From assembly GCA_037178625.1 (NCBI GenBank), contig CM074133.1:2542001-2606000 (forward strand): a DNA stretch of 64,000 nt. Reading direction: 5' to 3'. Both the position numbers and the translations under genes were made by a program. The stretch comes from Skeletonema tropicum (lineage: Eukaryota; Bacillariophyta; Thalassiosirophyceae; Thalassiosirales; Thalassiosiraceae). Within the stretch, counting starts at the first letter, position 1; each line of letters starts with the position of its first letter. Below, one piece after another: positions 1-10,403 of the stretch. The notes under the pieces are model-generated. The model had not been told where the DNA came from and did no database searches. It saw only the letters and a list, made by a program, of their open reading frames with translations.

Positions 1-255
1 CAGCTACGATACAATACTTCGCAGCAAAACAGCTAATTAAATGAAAATAGGAGTAGCAGCTTTTCTTCGTTCTCCTTTTTCTTCGTTCTCTCCTTCTCTT
101 TTTCTCGGTTTTCCTACAATAGCGCGTACAGACTGTTTGCGCTGGCGCTTGCTTTCACCTTCCACTACAAAGAGGAAAAGGATTATGCAACGATGCATTT
201 CTCTTGGCAGATCATACTAATTATGAATTCGCAGTACATCAACAATATATAGATC

Positions 256-1381
256 ATGCCTCTGCTTTGGTTGTTTCTAAACCTGTTGAAATTGCTTGAA
301 GCGGCTGCTAGTGATGAGTGCAGCGACGACGCCAAGCAGCAGTGGAATTGGGATCCATACTCACATCATCAATGCAATATTAAACGGATTTCTCAAACAG
401 AATTGACCAGACGATTTGGCTCACTTGGTGTACCCAATCTATACCCATATCCTTTGGTGATCGTTCCAGATGATGGCGGCAGCAATAAAGGAACACGCAA
501 TGAACTTTTTGCAAATCTGACAACGAAGGAACATCTACCGCTCAACTTTCCATCAGACTTCAATGTCACTCTGACTGGATCCGACTCTCTCTCGTCTCAC
601 CGACGAACGATACCTTTGAAACAGTACCTACATGAAATCACAAACATGAATGGAGGGGAGACACGACCAGATCAACTTGGCAATCAGACGTGGTACTTGT
701 TTGGAGAGACTCACTCAGGAGAATGGGCCAACTTTCTTCGGCTGTACAATTTGCCTTCGTGTCATTCGTGTTCTCAAATGCATTATGCACAAAGTTTGAT
801 TGCTTTATCTTTTGGTATTGGAAATGTAGGGAGTGGAGTACAGTGGCATCATCACGGGCCTGGCTTGTAAGTAGCGGCGCGATTACTGCGCAACTGATGA
901 AAGTTATTGCAATTTGAGTATTTGACTTTCAACGTCATATCTGAACATTGTGAACATTACTAATTCAAATATATCCTCTCTCTTCAGCTCGGAGACTATT
1001 CATGGCAGAAAGCATTGGGTTCTGTATCCTCCAGCAAATCGACCAAACTACAATTTAGATTATGCATCGAGACACTGGATGGAGTTTACCTATCCATCGT
1101 TAGAGAACTGGACAGCTCATGATTTTGAACGTGAGCATCAAAATCATGAGCAGTTTTTGAAGCAGTGGAGACGACGTTCTTTGGATAGTTCGTCAGGTAG
1201 GACACAAGCAGCATCATACTCAATGGATGATACAGAAGGACCAAGTACAAAAAAGCCGTGGGAATGCACAATCAACGCTGGAGAGATGTTATACTTTCCA
1301 GACCAATGGCATCATGCGACAATCAATTTATCTCCGTACACTGTCTTTGTATCGAGTTTCACATCTGAACACGATGACTGA
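256..1381 (+). CDS. JMJD8-like JmjC/cupin protein, two exons
   Basis: Exons 256-866 and 988-1381 are joined across a 121-nt GTAAGT...CAG intron in phase 2, giving about 334 residues. The N-terminus is hydrophobic and signal-peptide-like (residues 1-18), suggesting entry to the secretory pathway; JMJD8 is an ER-lumenal protein in animals. The spliced junction restores the family core: HHHGPGF, then SETIHGRKHWVLYPP, and near the C-terminus ECTINAGEMLYFPDQWHHAT, the order and spacing of the cupin/JmjC barrel of JMJD8. In this branch the canonical HxD iron ligand is altered, so enzymatic activity cannot be assumed. It converges on the minus-strand gene starting downstream, with only about 15 bp between stops. 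Family assignment is from motif recognition; the splice sites are directly visible and phase-consistent. Confidence 0.85.
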
Positions 1382-1396
1382 AGGAATAGTCTGAGT

Positions 1397-3118
1397 TCAG
1401 GATCGCAAGAATTGAGCTTCCTCTTCCAAGATGAAAACAATATCGACCCTATTCTTCTGAATCTTCTCCTCAATAATTGCCTTCAAGTTCTGCACAATCT
1501 CAATTGTAGATGCCACTTCGACTTCGACCATTACTGATGAGTTTTCATTATAGCTTCCCCGTTCTAATGCACTTACAACTTCATGAATATTCGAGGACAC
1601 AATATTGCTTCCAGCGATTGAACGAATTGAATCTGCTGCATTGCCGGGAGGGAGTAGCTCGACACCGTAGATACCAAATGTAAAGCTAGGAGTTGTATCG
1701 GAAGAAATAGGCGCAGTTCCCATTACTTCGCCATCTTTGTATGCCAACTCTGCACTTGCGTCTTCTAGCAATGCCTCGATTGCCCCTAATTTCTTCATTA
1801 AGATATCGTGCAGAGTGCTTGGGGATATGGTCCTTTTAGCTTCGAATATGGATTCTATAGCGGCGCGATTTTTATCAGTGCCATCCAATGACTCCGTCTC
1901 ATTATTGTTGTGTCTAATAATTACTGCATCAAATTCTGAGCACTCTCGATGACGATTCGAAATAGCTCCAGACGAACTATCAGTCCAAATTATACCCAAT
2001 TCTTTTTGTTTGAGTGAAGCTCCTTTCCTGTGCATCTTTGGAGGAATATACTTTTGCGCTGGTTCTGAGTAAGACGACCTCCTGTTGTTGATATACACAT
2101 TGGAGAGGATTTTATGCGTGTTTGTTCCGTTGTCATTATAAACATCCTGGAGAAACTCAAGGCATGACTGTTCACATCTTTTCCCAGATTTTAGACCTTC
2201 TAAATGATCTTTCTTGGACTGGCTTAGAGTGCCCTCGTCAGAGGAAGAGTAGAAGTAATCAAGACACTTCCTTGCCGCGTTGATTCTCCGCTCAACCAAA
2301 GCTTCATCTTCTTCACTCATGTTGATATTTGTCATTTCATCCACCAGATCAAGTTGAATGACACGTTCCAGCACTTCTCTTTCCGTTACTTTTCGTGATG
2401 CTGCATGGAACTCGTCCAAATGTTGTGGGAATAAATCATGAATCATTGCCTGTAACTTTCCCTGATAGTACCTGCCACTTGCCAATCGACAAAACAAGCC
2501 ATTCCAACCCTGTAACTTTGAAGATGGACCTTCATCTTGCACCCGCTGCTCTATTGTATCAATCTGTTGCAATAGTTGAGGTATGAACGTACTCCGCAGA
2601 TCTTCATCTAGTAACAGTGCTGCAGGACGCAATGTGTTGATAACAAACGAATACATCAAATCAAATTCTAATGCAGCCTTCTCCTCTCTAATTCGTTGAT
2701 CAAAATGTATCTTTTTGCCTGCAGGCGTTTCTGCACGGTGATAAATGAGCGTTCTCAACATCGGCTTTGCCAAGACATTGCTCACAACCTTGAAGAATGT
2801 TGTGCTGTTTTCGGATTGAAAGCAGTGATCAAATTTCATGGCAGGGGATGGTTTAGATGATTCCAGAATATCTTCTATCTGATTGAGATATTGAATAATA
2901 TCTGGAAGAGTGTAAACACTTTTCTTCGGTTCTGTCTGTTGATTTAGAAATAATGTAGTTGCATCGTAATCATCAAGAGAATTATTCATTGTCAACTGAT
3001 GTGCCGATGACATGGAAGATGTTCTGCATCTGATGGAGTTCAATAACCGTCGTGCTGGCAGATGGCGAAAATAGCTGCTACAAAACATAATAATAGCAGC
3101 TGGGTATACTGCTAGCAT
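1397..3118 (-). CDS. Unknown 573-aa protein with a possible PD-(D/E)XK nuclease signature
   Basis: Intronless ORF beginning at ATG 3118. The first ~35 residues are hydrophobic and then Arg/Ser-rich, compatible with an organelle or membrane leader. I do not recognise a named family. Residues 395-428 contain E-F-D-A-V-I followed about 30 residues later by I-F-E-A-K (D397, E426, K428), the shape of a PD-(D/E)XK active site, with a helix (LHDILMKKLGAIEALL) after it as in that fold. The N-terminal half is helical and acidic. The element inserted at 3218 lies about 100 bp upstream of this start codon, so the promoter region may be disrupted or supplied by the element. The nuclease idea is inference; gene reality is likely from length and intact frame. 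Confidence 0.7.
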   Translation of the reverse strand: MLAVYPAAIIMFCSSYFRHLPARRLLNSIRCRTSSMSSAHQLTMNNSLDDYDATTLFLNQQTEPKKSVYTLPDIIQYLNQIEDILESSKPSPAMKFDHCFQSENSTTFFKVVSNVLAKPMLRTLIYHRAETPAGKKIHFDQRIREEKAALEFDLMYSFVINTLRPAALLLDEDLRSTFIPQLLQQIDTIEQRVQDEGPSSKLQGWNGLFCRLASGRYYQGKLQAMIHDLFPQHLDEFHAASRKVTEREVLERVIQLDLVDEMTNINMSEEDEALVERRINAARKCLDYFYSSSDEGTLSQSKKDHLEGLKSGKRCEQSCLEFLQDVYNDNGTNTHKILSNVYINNRRSSYSEPAQKYIPPKMHRKGASLKQKELGIIWTDSSSGAISNRHRECSEFDAVIIRHNNNETESLDGTDKNRAAIESIFEAKRTISPSTLHDILMKKLGAIEALLEDASAELAYKDGEVMGTAPISSDTTPSFTFGIYGVELLPPGNAADSIRSIAGSNIVSSNIHEVVSALERGSYNENSSVMVEVEVASTIEIVQNLKAIIEEKIQKNRVDIVFILEEEAQFLRS

Positions 3119-3217
3119 CGTAGGTGTCTCGTCGGGGGAGCTAGCGCTAGCGAGACGACGGAGGCTTCATGCGTACTTCATGTTCATGGTCATGGTGCAC
3201 ATCAAGAGTCAAGAGGT

Positions 3218-3414
3218 ATCACAGGTAGACTTGGCCCGCACGAAATCGGATCTCGTCACACCTGTCTTTCTCCTTCTCTTTCTTCCGGCTTCTCGCATCG
3301 CTCTGGTCGTTAGGGACAGACAGAAGGGATGTTGAGAGAGAGAGAACAGCCATGGACATTGTTCATCAAGCACCAATATCGTGTAGAACAATCCTATAGC
3401 TGTTCATCTTTTTT
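3218..3414 (+). repeat. A1 split direct repeat of the retroelement
   Basis: About 197 bp starting ATCACAGGTAGAC, essentially identical to 9997-10193 at a constant offset of 6779. Identity stops in a T-run around 3414. Neither side of the pair codes for a recognisable protein. Confidence 0.9.
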
Positions 3415-3473
3415 ATTGCTACCATGTCGGTCCGTACCAGCAGTAGTCATTTAAAAGTCAGCATAGTAAATCT

Positions 3474-3770
3474 GGCCTCTATCAGCCAATCCCTATCGGT
3501 CTTTACGGCCCCAATATCTTGGCATTCTGCCAATGGCCTCTATCAGCCAACCCCTATCGGTCTATAACGGCCCCAATATCTTGGCATTCTGCCAATGGCC
3601 TCTATCAGCCAACCCCTATCGGTCTATAACGGCCCCAATATCTTGGCATTCTGCCAATGGCCTCTATCAGCCAACCCCTATCGGTCTATAACGGCCCCAA
3701 TATCTTGGCAGTCTGCCAATGGCCTCTATCAGCCAACCCCTATCGGTCTATAACGGCCCCAACATCTCGA
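3474..3770 (+). repeat. 62-bp minisatellite, about 4.8 copies
   Basis: Units start GGCCTCTATCAGCCAA at 3474, 3535, 3597, 3659 and 3721; the first unit is 61 bp and the rest 62 bp. Each carries CCCTATCGGTCTATAACGG and a CCAATATCTTGGCA stretch containing a short inverted repeat (CCAA...TTGG). It sits in the presumed 5' leader of the retroelement between A1 and ORF1. Shorter relatives (CATCGGCCTAAACGGCCCC) recur at about 5288-5375. Confidence 0.9.
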
Positions 3771-4168
3771 TCAGCCTGGTCAGGCTTTTTTCTCGGCATG
3801 ATATCTGCCACTTCTCTATCGGTCCGTGAGACCAGCTCTTTCTGACCTTTCGGTCTTTTTTTAATTCGTCGGGGGGGACTGCAGCGACCCTTAGGGGTTG
3901 GGGGCGCCCAGAATATATATCAAGGGGGATGTTTCAGCGTCTAAAAATCACGATTATATGCCCTAACTTGACCATATCCATAAGAAATATTTTCTCACCT
4001 CTTCTTCTCTACCAACTTTTCATCGGCTAAAATTTTTATTCTTCAGCCATTTCTACTATCGGAGCGGGAGGTTCCCTCACGGCTTCCAAAGACACATTGT
4101 CAACCCCTGCCTTCAAGAAAGCAGTTCTCCGCCAGTTTGGAGGGACGGATAAGGGACGCCTCGCAACC

Positions 4169-4909
4169 ATGACCGATCACTCATTGGTTTGTGGCATCTC
4201 CTTGATCACTATGTCACCCGATGGTTCGTTCGAATTAACTCATGGCACCCTCCCCTTTTACGATCCAGAGGGCGACCAGTTCGTGGGAAACTTAAGCACA
4301 CGGGCTACTAAGGATCAACCAGCGGTGGCACCTGTCAATATTTGCAACCTCTTCTACACTGTCGTGGATAAGAAGGATTGGGATGATGATAGCGAGTTTC
4401 CATTCGGTCCGCCATTCTTGGGGAATAAATTTCCTTGTTTGGCTTCTCATCTAGATGGGGGAAAGACGTACGTTATTGTTGCAGCTAATATCGGTTTTAT
4501 TACTGGTTGGGGAGCGAAGTTTGTCGTCATGGGGAAGTTGTCTGATGATGTTACTCAGTTTCTGACGACCATTCATCCTTTGGCACCAAAGTGGAAGAAG
4601 TTAGTCTCAAACCACAAGAAGGTGTTGGGGGAGGCGGTTCTTGCTAACTTGAAGGAGTTGGCCTCTGTTCTTCCCACTCTTCCGTCCAACGTCACGGTGG
4701 AATCCCACCCCTTTTATGCGTGGTCCTTTCTTAGCCCCGCAGATCAGCAGAGGTATGAGGATGCGTGTACTCGAAACACTGATAACTTGGCGCCTTTTTT
4801 GGTCCCTACTAATCCTTTGGGGGGAACCATCACCTTGGGAGGAGCAGTAGGCATAAAGCAGTTCTCCGCCCGTTCGGAGGGACGGATAAGGGGCGCCTCG
4901 CCACCATGA
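4169..4909 (+). CDS. Retroelement ORF1 (Gag-position, unknown fold)
   Basis: Open frame of about 247 codons from ATG 4169; the same frame is open upstream from about 4034, so the true start may be earlier. It lies where Gag-like proteins lie in DIRS/Ngaro elements, but I see no zinc knuckle or other diagnostic motif, so the role is only positional. It is rich in short aromatic/Gly/Pro segments. Its 3' end is unusual: the last ~17 codons read through the start of a partial second copy of the ORF's own 5' region, so the natural C-terminus is probably replaced. Confidence is moderate that it was once a coding region, low on function. Confidence 0.45.
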   Translation: MTDHSLVCGISLITMSPDGSFELTHGTLPFYDPEGDQFVGNLSTRATKDQPAVAPVNICNLFYTVVDKKDWDDDSEFPFGPPFLGNKFPCLASHLDGGKTYVIVAANIGFITGWGAKFVVMGKLSDDVTQFLTTIHPLAPKWKKLVSNHKKVLGEAVLANLKELASVLPTLPSNVTVESHPFYAWSFLSPADQQRYEDACTRNTDNLAPFLVPTNPLGGTITLGGAVGIKQFSARSEGRIRGASPP

Positions 4910-5290
4910 CTGATTATTCATTGATTTGCTTTGTGGCATCTCCTTGATCACTATGTTATCCGACGGTTCGCTCGAATTAACTCATGGCACCCTCCCCTTT
5001 TACGATCCGGAGGGCGACCAGTTCGTGGGAAACTTAAGCACACGGGCTAAAAAGGATCAACCAGCGGTGGCACCTGTCAATATTTGCAACCTCTTCTACG
5101 TTGGGATGATGATAGCGAGTTTCCATTGGGTTCGCCGTTCTTGGGGAATAAATTTCCTTGTTTGGCTTCTCATCTCGATGGGGGAAAGATGTACGTTATT
5201 GTTGTCGCTAATATCGGTTTTATTACTGGTTGGGGAGCGGAGTTTGTCGTCACGGGGAAGTTGTCTGATGATGTTACTGAGTTTCTGCCA
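4858..5290 (+). pseudogene. Partial tandem duplicate of ORF1 5' region
   Basis: From AGCAGTTCTCCGCC onward this stretch repeats roughly 4122-4590 (offset about 736) with scattered substitutions and a deletion of about 20 bp near 5097 that removes the segment VVDKKDW and shifts the frame. It ends where the ATCGGCCTAAATGGCCCC repeats begin. Because the frame is broken it cannot encode a second full ORF1 protein. Confidence 0.8.
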
Positions 5291-8200
5291 ACATCGGCCT
5301 AAATGGCCCCAATATCTCGGCATCTATATGTCAACATCGGCCTAAACGGCCCCAGTATCTCGGCACTATGGCCCCAGTCTCGGCACGTTCTAATGAACAG
5401 TCTGCACTCTCTCGGCCTGGTTTGGCCATCAATCTATCTCGACTACCTGCCAAGAGGGCAATATTACGGGTCGTGATATCGATGATTAAGTTGAGGTGTC
5501 TTTTTGGATTTTCGACCATAACAATTATCATGGACGGTGTTTTTCGTTGACAAGTGTTTTTTGCGAGGGCGGCCGAGTTGTGGTTATATCGAACGGAATT
5601 GGTGGTCTCATTGTTATGGTTTGTTACCCCCTCTGGAAAAAATTGGATTGGGATTTGGAGCTCGACCCCTAAAAATCATTCATCTGAAAATCAATCGTCA
5701 AAAACATCTATCATCTGAAATAAATCAGTGGCCTTATGGCAATACATATCACGGTCGCACGACCAATCGTCCATCGAGTTAATTCTCAGCAATTCATTCG
5801 CTCTGCTCAATTTAGTTGACTGGCCTGACGTGGGCTAGTCTTCTATCGTTCTCCCTCTGTGGGACTTTTCTCCGCCCCCTCGGGGGATTTTACTCTATCC
5901 ATCCTCTTCGGTCTTTTATCTGGTTCTCGATTCATTGCTCGGCAATTAATTCGACATGATTTTAGTGTCTCTATGGGCAATTCTTCTATCTATCCCTCTT
6001 CGGACTTCACTCAATGCGGGGCAAGTCATCTATCTGCACCTCTGGAAACATGACCTTATCATCAGGGCATCATTCCTTTGGCTCTCTTCAGCACTTATCC
6101 GCACGCTGGAACGGATCAGAGGCCTGGCACTTTTACTTTATCCCATGACTCCCTGGGAGTTATATCTCGCTCTTTGACGGGCCTATCTATTTCTCGGTTG
6201 TTCAGCGCTCAGCGTCTCCTCTAGATCTTCAATCCACTCTCATCGAATTCAGACTCTTTATCCTCCCCTCCCGGGGTGGTCTCTCTTTCTCTTGCGATTA
6301 TCCATACCACAATCGGCCCATGGTGAGGTGCCATTTGCCGCAAACTTCGCAGTAAAATCTTCCTTCCAGACGGCGACGATATTTTACTCTCCCTCATCAT
6401 CTTCACTCTCATACATTTTCGGGTGTGTGAGGCGTTGAACCAGGGCGTCCCTGCTGGGATCTCTCTCTGAGTCTGTGGTCGTATGTACCTTGCTAGGGCT
6501 AGGGCACCTCGGTCTCTCTCAGGATCCCTCCCGGCAGCTCTGCTTCTCACCTTCTGGGCCTCTAACCATATCCCAGTTCAGGGATTGGCTGAACTTTCTG
6601 TCGTCTTGTACGACCTCTTTATATCACCTGGTCTCTTTATCAACCACAGACGATAGTCTCGATAATTCCCTCTTGGCTAATGTCAAACTAGGGTTGGGAC
6701 AGTTCATTGAATTCTTCTGCGGTCAAGTGCTCGTTCAGCACTGCAATCTTGGCTGGGGTGACCCTGTACTTGTATAGCCTCTTGGCCCACCACAGCTTCC
6801 GCTTGCACCTGCATATGGGAGTGGAACCGATGATATCGGGGTAAGCGACAGCTGTACCTTGGGCGCATCATTGGCGCTTGCGGATTAAATACAACCCCCG
6901 ATTGTAGGAAGGATATCTTCATCTCGGCGCCTTTATCGGCACCATCCGACATTGCACACGCAATACTTATTCTCGCATCATTCAGCCAGCAAGCTATGTT
7001 TACGTCTACATATGATCGGGTTCCATGATGGCTTTGTTTTTCTCGCATCATTCGGCATTTATTGTCTACTCGCAACTCGATTGCATGGGAAGGAAACTTC
7101 TCCCTCTCTTCATCTCGTTCTTCATCGGACCTATCAACTTATTCGCTGTACAATTCACATTGGGTGGAGTACAGTATCGCACTCTCTGCTTCGCTTCGCT
7201 CCTGCCTTTCCGGTGGTGGGCTCTTGCCACAATTGTCTCTATTCTTCAATCCCTATCTCGCTCGTTGTCTCGCGTTCCGGCCTTGACATTTGTATTCTCT
7301 TCGGAGACTTTCCTCTTCCCTCTGCGTACAGCTCTCTCGCGGCTCTACCGCCTCCTGGCGCATTCAACACAATCCGCTGGATCCTCTCTGCTCGACTTGA
7401 CCAACTCCAAGTCATTCCCCTAATCAATAGTACTGGGTCATCCGTGCTTGTGATGTTTCTCCGCTATATTTGTCCCGACACTCTCTTGTCATCACAATTC
7501 CTCACACCTCTCTCGACTGTCGACTCCAAGTGTTTCAATGTAGTCGTCATTCCCACTCTTAACGCCCTCCACATACTGTGATCGCAGGTGGATCGATTCT
7601 CAATCACACATCCCCCTGTTTGTACGAGCCACAACAGCTCCCTTCTTTTTTCGCTCACATTCTCAGTCCCAACTGCCAATCGTTGAAACCGGTTTGGCGT
7701 TGTTCGGCATGTCAAACGTACATATTTCTCTTCCACTTTGATCACTCGATCGCACACAGCGCACGTGTTATCTCTCATCATTTATATTTGTCTCTCCTCC
7801 GACGAGTGGGGGCCTTTAGCTACACTATATTCTCTCAGCATTGGGTTCAAATTGGTTGCACTTTTCTGTTCTGGTGTCTCTCCTGCGAATTGGAAGAACT
7901 AGTTCAAGGGTTGTTTCAAGATACAACTCTTCGCGACTAGCATCGTAAATATTTGGACCCTTTTCGGTGGGATGTCTCTTTAGAGTCGTCAAACACCACG
8001 CGATTCGTCCCGAGTCAGGAATTCCGGTCGGTACTCCACATGGCTGTTCGTATATAGATATAGGTGTACTGTTGGATCCGCATTGAACAGGCCATTGCAG
8101 CGTCTATTGAGTTTATGTTCATCCCGTGAGGAAAATCTGACCTTTCTCGACACAGTCTCTTGGGATAAGGTGATACGTTTGATGATTTGATGAGGCCTCT

Positions 8201-8295
8201 TTATCAGCCGAGGAAGCCCTACTATTGGACTCACACAGCCAAAGAATGGATAGTGGTTTCGGAACCCGCGCAGCTCTTCGGTCATCATCCATCTT
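5291..8295 (+). other. Internal retroelement sequence without a readable gene
   Basis: About 3 kb rich in CT and TCTCGG words. Short ORFs occur on both strands, but none shows reverse transcriptase (no Y/F-x-D-D block found), RNase H or methyltransferase motifs. In a complete Ngaro/PAT element this is where RT and RNase H would be encoded. Either these have decayed through frameshifts, or this copy carries unrelated filler. The start at 5291-5390 holds two or three degenerate ATCGGCC...GGCCCC repeats. Confidence 0.5.
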
Positions 8296-8307
8296 CCCCT
8301 AGTAGTC

Positions 8308-9672
8308 TTGATCCAACCTTTCTGGCATGGAGCGACGAAATTTGGGTGTGTTTTCTATCATAATCATCCGGATCCGGATCTCATCCGCATCAATGTTTTC
8401 GAGTTTTCAGCCAGGTCAAGAGCGTCTCTCCGTCATTACAGAGACATTATCGACAGGGCAACTATTGAAAGGGAAACTCGTCGATCCACTGCGTCTAAAC
8501 CGCATCGTACTCGAAAATCCAGGATCATTCACTACCTGAAGTTTTGTGAAATGGTCGATGTTAAGGATCCATGCATGGAATCGGCCCCTCTTGAGGCTCG
8601 CCATCTCCTCCTTGCATGTTATACCGTCCATCTTATCCAAGGCAATACCATCAAGTCTATTCGCATCAAGCACGCTACCCTTCGCGGATATCTCTCTGCT
8701 GCGATCGGTCTTCACAGTAATTGAAATCTACCTGACCCAACGGACCCAATCTTCGTGAAGGAGGACTTGGTCACTCCTCTTCTGCAAGCTGTCAAGTCAT
8801 ACGAATCTGTCAAGAATCGGAAAGAGACGATTTACGACTCTATGCTAGCCAATATGTTGAAGTTAGTCCGTCTCCAGCAACCTCATTCGTTAGAGTCCTC
8901 TATACTGGATTGGATTTTGCTTGGCCGCTTCACGGGGGCACGTCGCAGTGAGTGGTGTCAGGACGGTCCAGGCATCGAAATGACCGAACCCACAATTGCT
9001 CAGGACACACCTCAACCAAAGGCATTTATAGGGGAGGATTTTCGATTCTTTGATAAGTCTGGCCATCGCATTTATAATTTGACTCCGGCTCACGTTACTG
9101 TGGTGGACGGAGTCAAGATTTGTTGGCGTTTTCAAACGAACAAGGACAATGGCCAAGTTATTCCTTACAAACGAGATTATGAACGTCCTTCAGTTTGTCC
9201 GGTTCTAGCAGCATTTCGTATTGCGCTTCGAGCGTTTGCTCTCAACGTCTCTGCTTCTATCCAATTAGCAGTGTACGCAGACCCTTCCTCTCCTACGGGT
9301 TATGCCCTTATCAGGGCTTCACAAGTGGCGAAATTCATTCGGGGTTCCGCTCAAACAACCTTCAACTTTAGTCCTACCGACAAATCTCTCCTTAACTGGA
9401 CGTGTCATTCTATTCGTGTCACGGCAGCGAATATTCTTCACAGGGCCAATATGTCCGATTCCTACATCCAAACCCGCCTTCGCTGGAAAGGCAACACATT
9501 CCTGATGTATCTCCGCAATTCATTCTACTCGGCAGATCAACATACTGCTGCAATGCAGATATCTAATATCAATCTCCCTCCTCTGCCTACTACGGACGGC
9601 AAACGCTATCGAGATCCCGAACCTCATGAGCTGGCTTATACCAAACACTCTGCTCTAACCCGAGCGGAATGA
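8308..9672 (+). pseudogene. Tyrosine recombinase of the retroelement, one in-frame TGA
   Basis: A single reading frame spans 8308-9672 except for TGA at 8722-8724. The first part (to 8721) looks like the helical SAM-like core-binding domain. The second part (ORF from 8755) has the catalytic domain. Counting from 8755: Arg63/64 in TGARRSEW, probable Lys130, His218-x-x-Arg221 in CHSIR, Trp244 in RWKGN and nucleophile Tyr252 in FLMYLRN, the R...K...HxxR...W...Y set of DIRS/Ngaro/Crypton recombinases. No ATG is present before the middle of the N-terminal domain, so translation as a separate protein is doubtful. The stop could be a point mutation, or the protein may start at 8755 without its core-binding domain. 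All catalytic residues survive, so inactivation looks recent. Confidence 0.8.
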
Positions 9673-9807
9673 GGTGCGCTTCTTTTTTTACACCATGTTC
9701 CTCTGTGTGGTCATTTCACGCCTATTCCCTACGTTCATTCGTCGTCTTTGTGTTGACACGAAGTATTCGACATTCTTCACACCTCGTGTCATCACATCTC
9801 TCATGGT

Positions 9808-9999
9808 GGCTGACACTGCCGAATTTACTTCGGCTTTCGAGGCTGGGTCCAAACTTAGAGTAGTTTGTACCTGATTACTAGAGACATCTTTGCATACACA
9901 TAACGTAGTCTGCAATAAGCAGCTCTAGTACCTCTTTTTCTAGCGTGACAGACCACACAGGAGGACCAAGGCGCGACGCCGGTTTTCCGCAGGAAAATC
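9808..9999 (+). repeat. B1 split direct repeat
   Basis: 192 bp from GGCTGACACTGCCG to GGAAAATC, repeated at 10212-10403 with offset 404. It abuts A2 directly through the shared ATC, as expected for the circular-junction copy of PAT-like elements. Confidence 0.9.
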
Positions 10000-10193
10000 A
10001 CAGGTAGACTTGGCCCGCACGAAATCGGATCTCGTCACACCTGTCTTTCTCCTTCTCTTTCTTCCGGCTTCTCGCATCGCTCTGGTCGTTAGGGACAGAC
10101 AGAAGGGATGTTGAGAGAGAGAGAACAGCCATGGACATTGTTCATCAAGCACCAATATCGTGTAGAACAATCCTATAGCTGTTCATCTTTTTT
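9997..10193 (+). repeat. A2 split direct repeat
   Basis: Second copy of the left-end repeat 3218-3414, placed between B1 and B2. An 18-bp C/A-rich linker (10194-10211) separates it from B2. Confidence 0.9.
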
Positions 10194-10211
10194 TTCCCAC
10201 CCACCCGACCC

Positions 10212-10403
10212 GGCTGACACTGCCGAATTTACTTCGGCTTTCGAGGCTGGGTCCAAACTTAGAGTAGTTTGTACCTGATTACTAGAGACATCTTTGCATA
10301 CACATAACGTAGTCTGCAATAAGCAGCTCTAGTACCTCTTTTTCTAGCGTGACAGACCACACAGGAGGACCAAGGCGCGACGCCGGTTTTCCGCAGGAAA
10401 ATC
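10212..10403 (+). repeat. B2 split direct repeat and right end of element
   Basis: Second copy of 9808-9999. After its terminal AAAATC the sequence continues GTATCAATTTTC, taken to be host DNA. Confidence 0.9.

Larger units (their letters stand above)
3218..10403 (+). mobile_element. PAT/Ngaro-type tyrosine-recombinase retroelement (DIRS group), degenerate
   Basis: About 7.2 kb bounded by split direct repeats. A1 (3218-3414) is copied as A2 (9997-10193). B1 (9808-9999) is copied as B2 (10212-10403). The order A1-internal-B1-A2-B2 is the hallmark of PAT-like/Ngaro elements of the DIRS order. A three-base ATC occurs at the left end, at the B1/A2 junction and at the right end, consistent with integration of a circle by a tyrosine recombinase without a long target duplication. 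Flanks suggest an empty site reading GAGGT-ATC-GTATCAA. Inside are a 62-bp minisatellite, a Gag-position ORF with internal duplication, about 3 kb of non-open sequence where RT/RNase H would lie, and a recombinase ORF with one in-frame stop. I found no readable reverse transcriptase, so it is probably dead or non-autonomous. Confidence 0.8.

Noticed and set aside
3209..3391. 60-codon minus-strand ORF, repeated at 9940-10170
   Set aside because: It lies in the A1/A2 terminal repeat; similarity is due to the repeat, not to a conserved peptide.
6952..7581. 209-codon ORF inside the retroelement
   Set aside because: No RT, RNase H or other motif; overlapping ORFs of similar length occur in other frames in the same CT-rich stretch.
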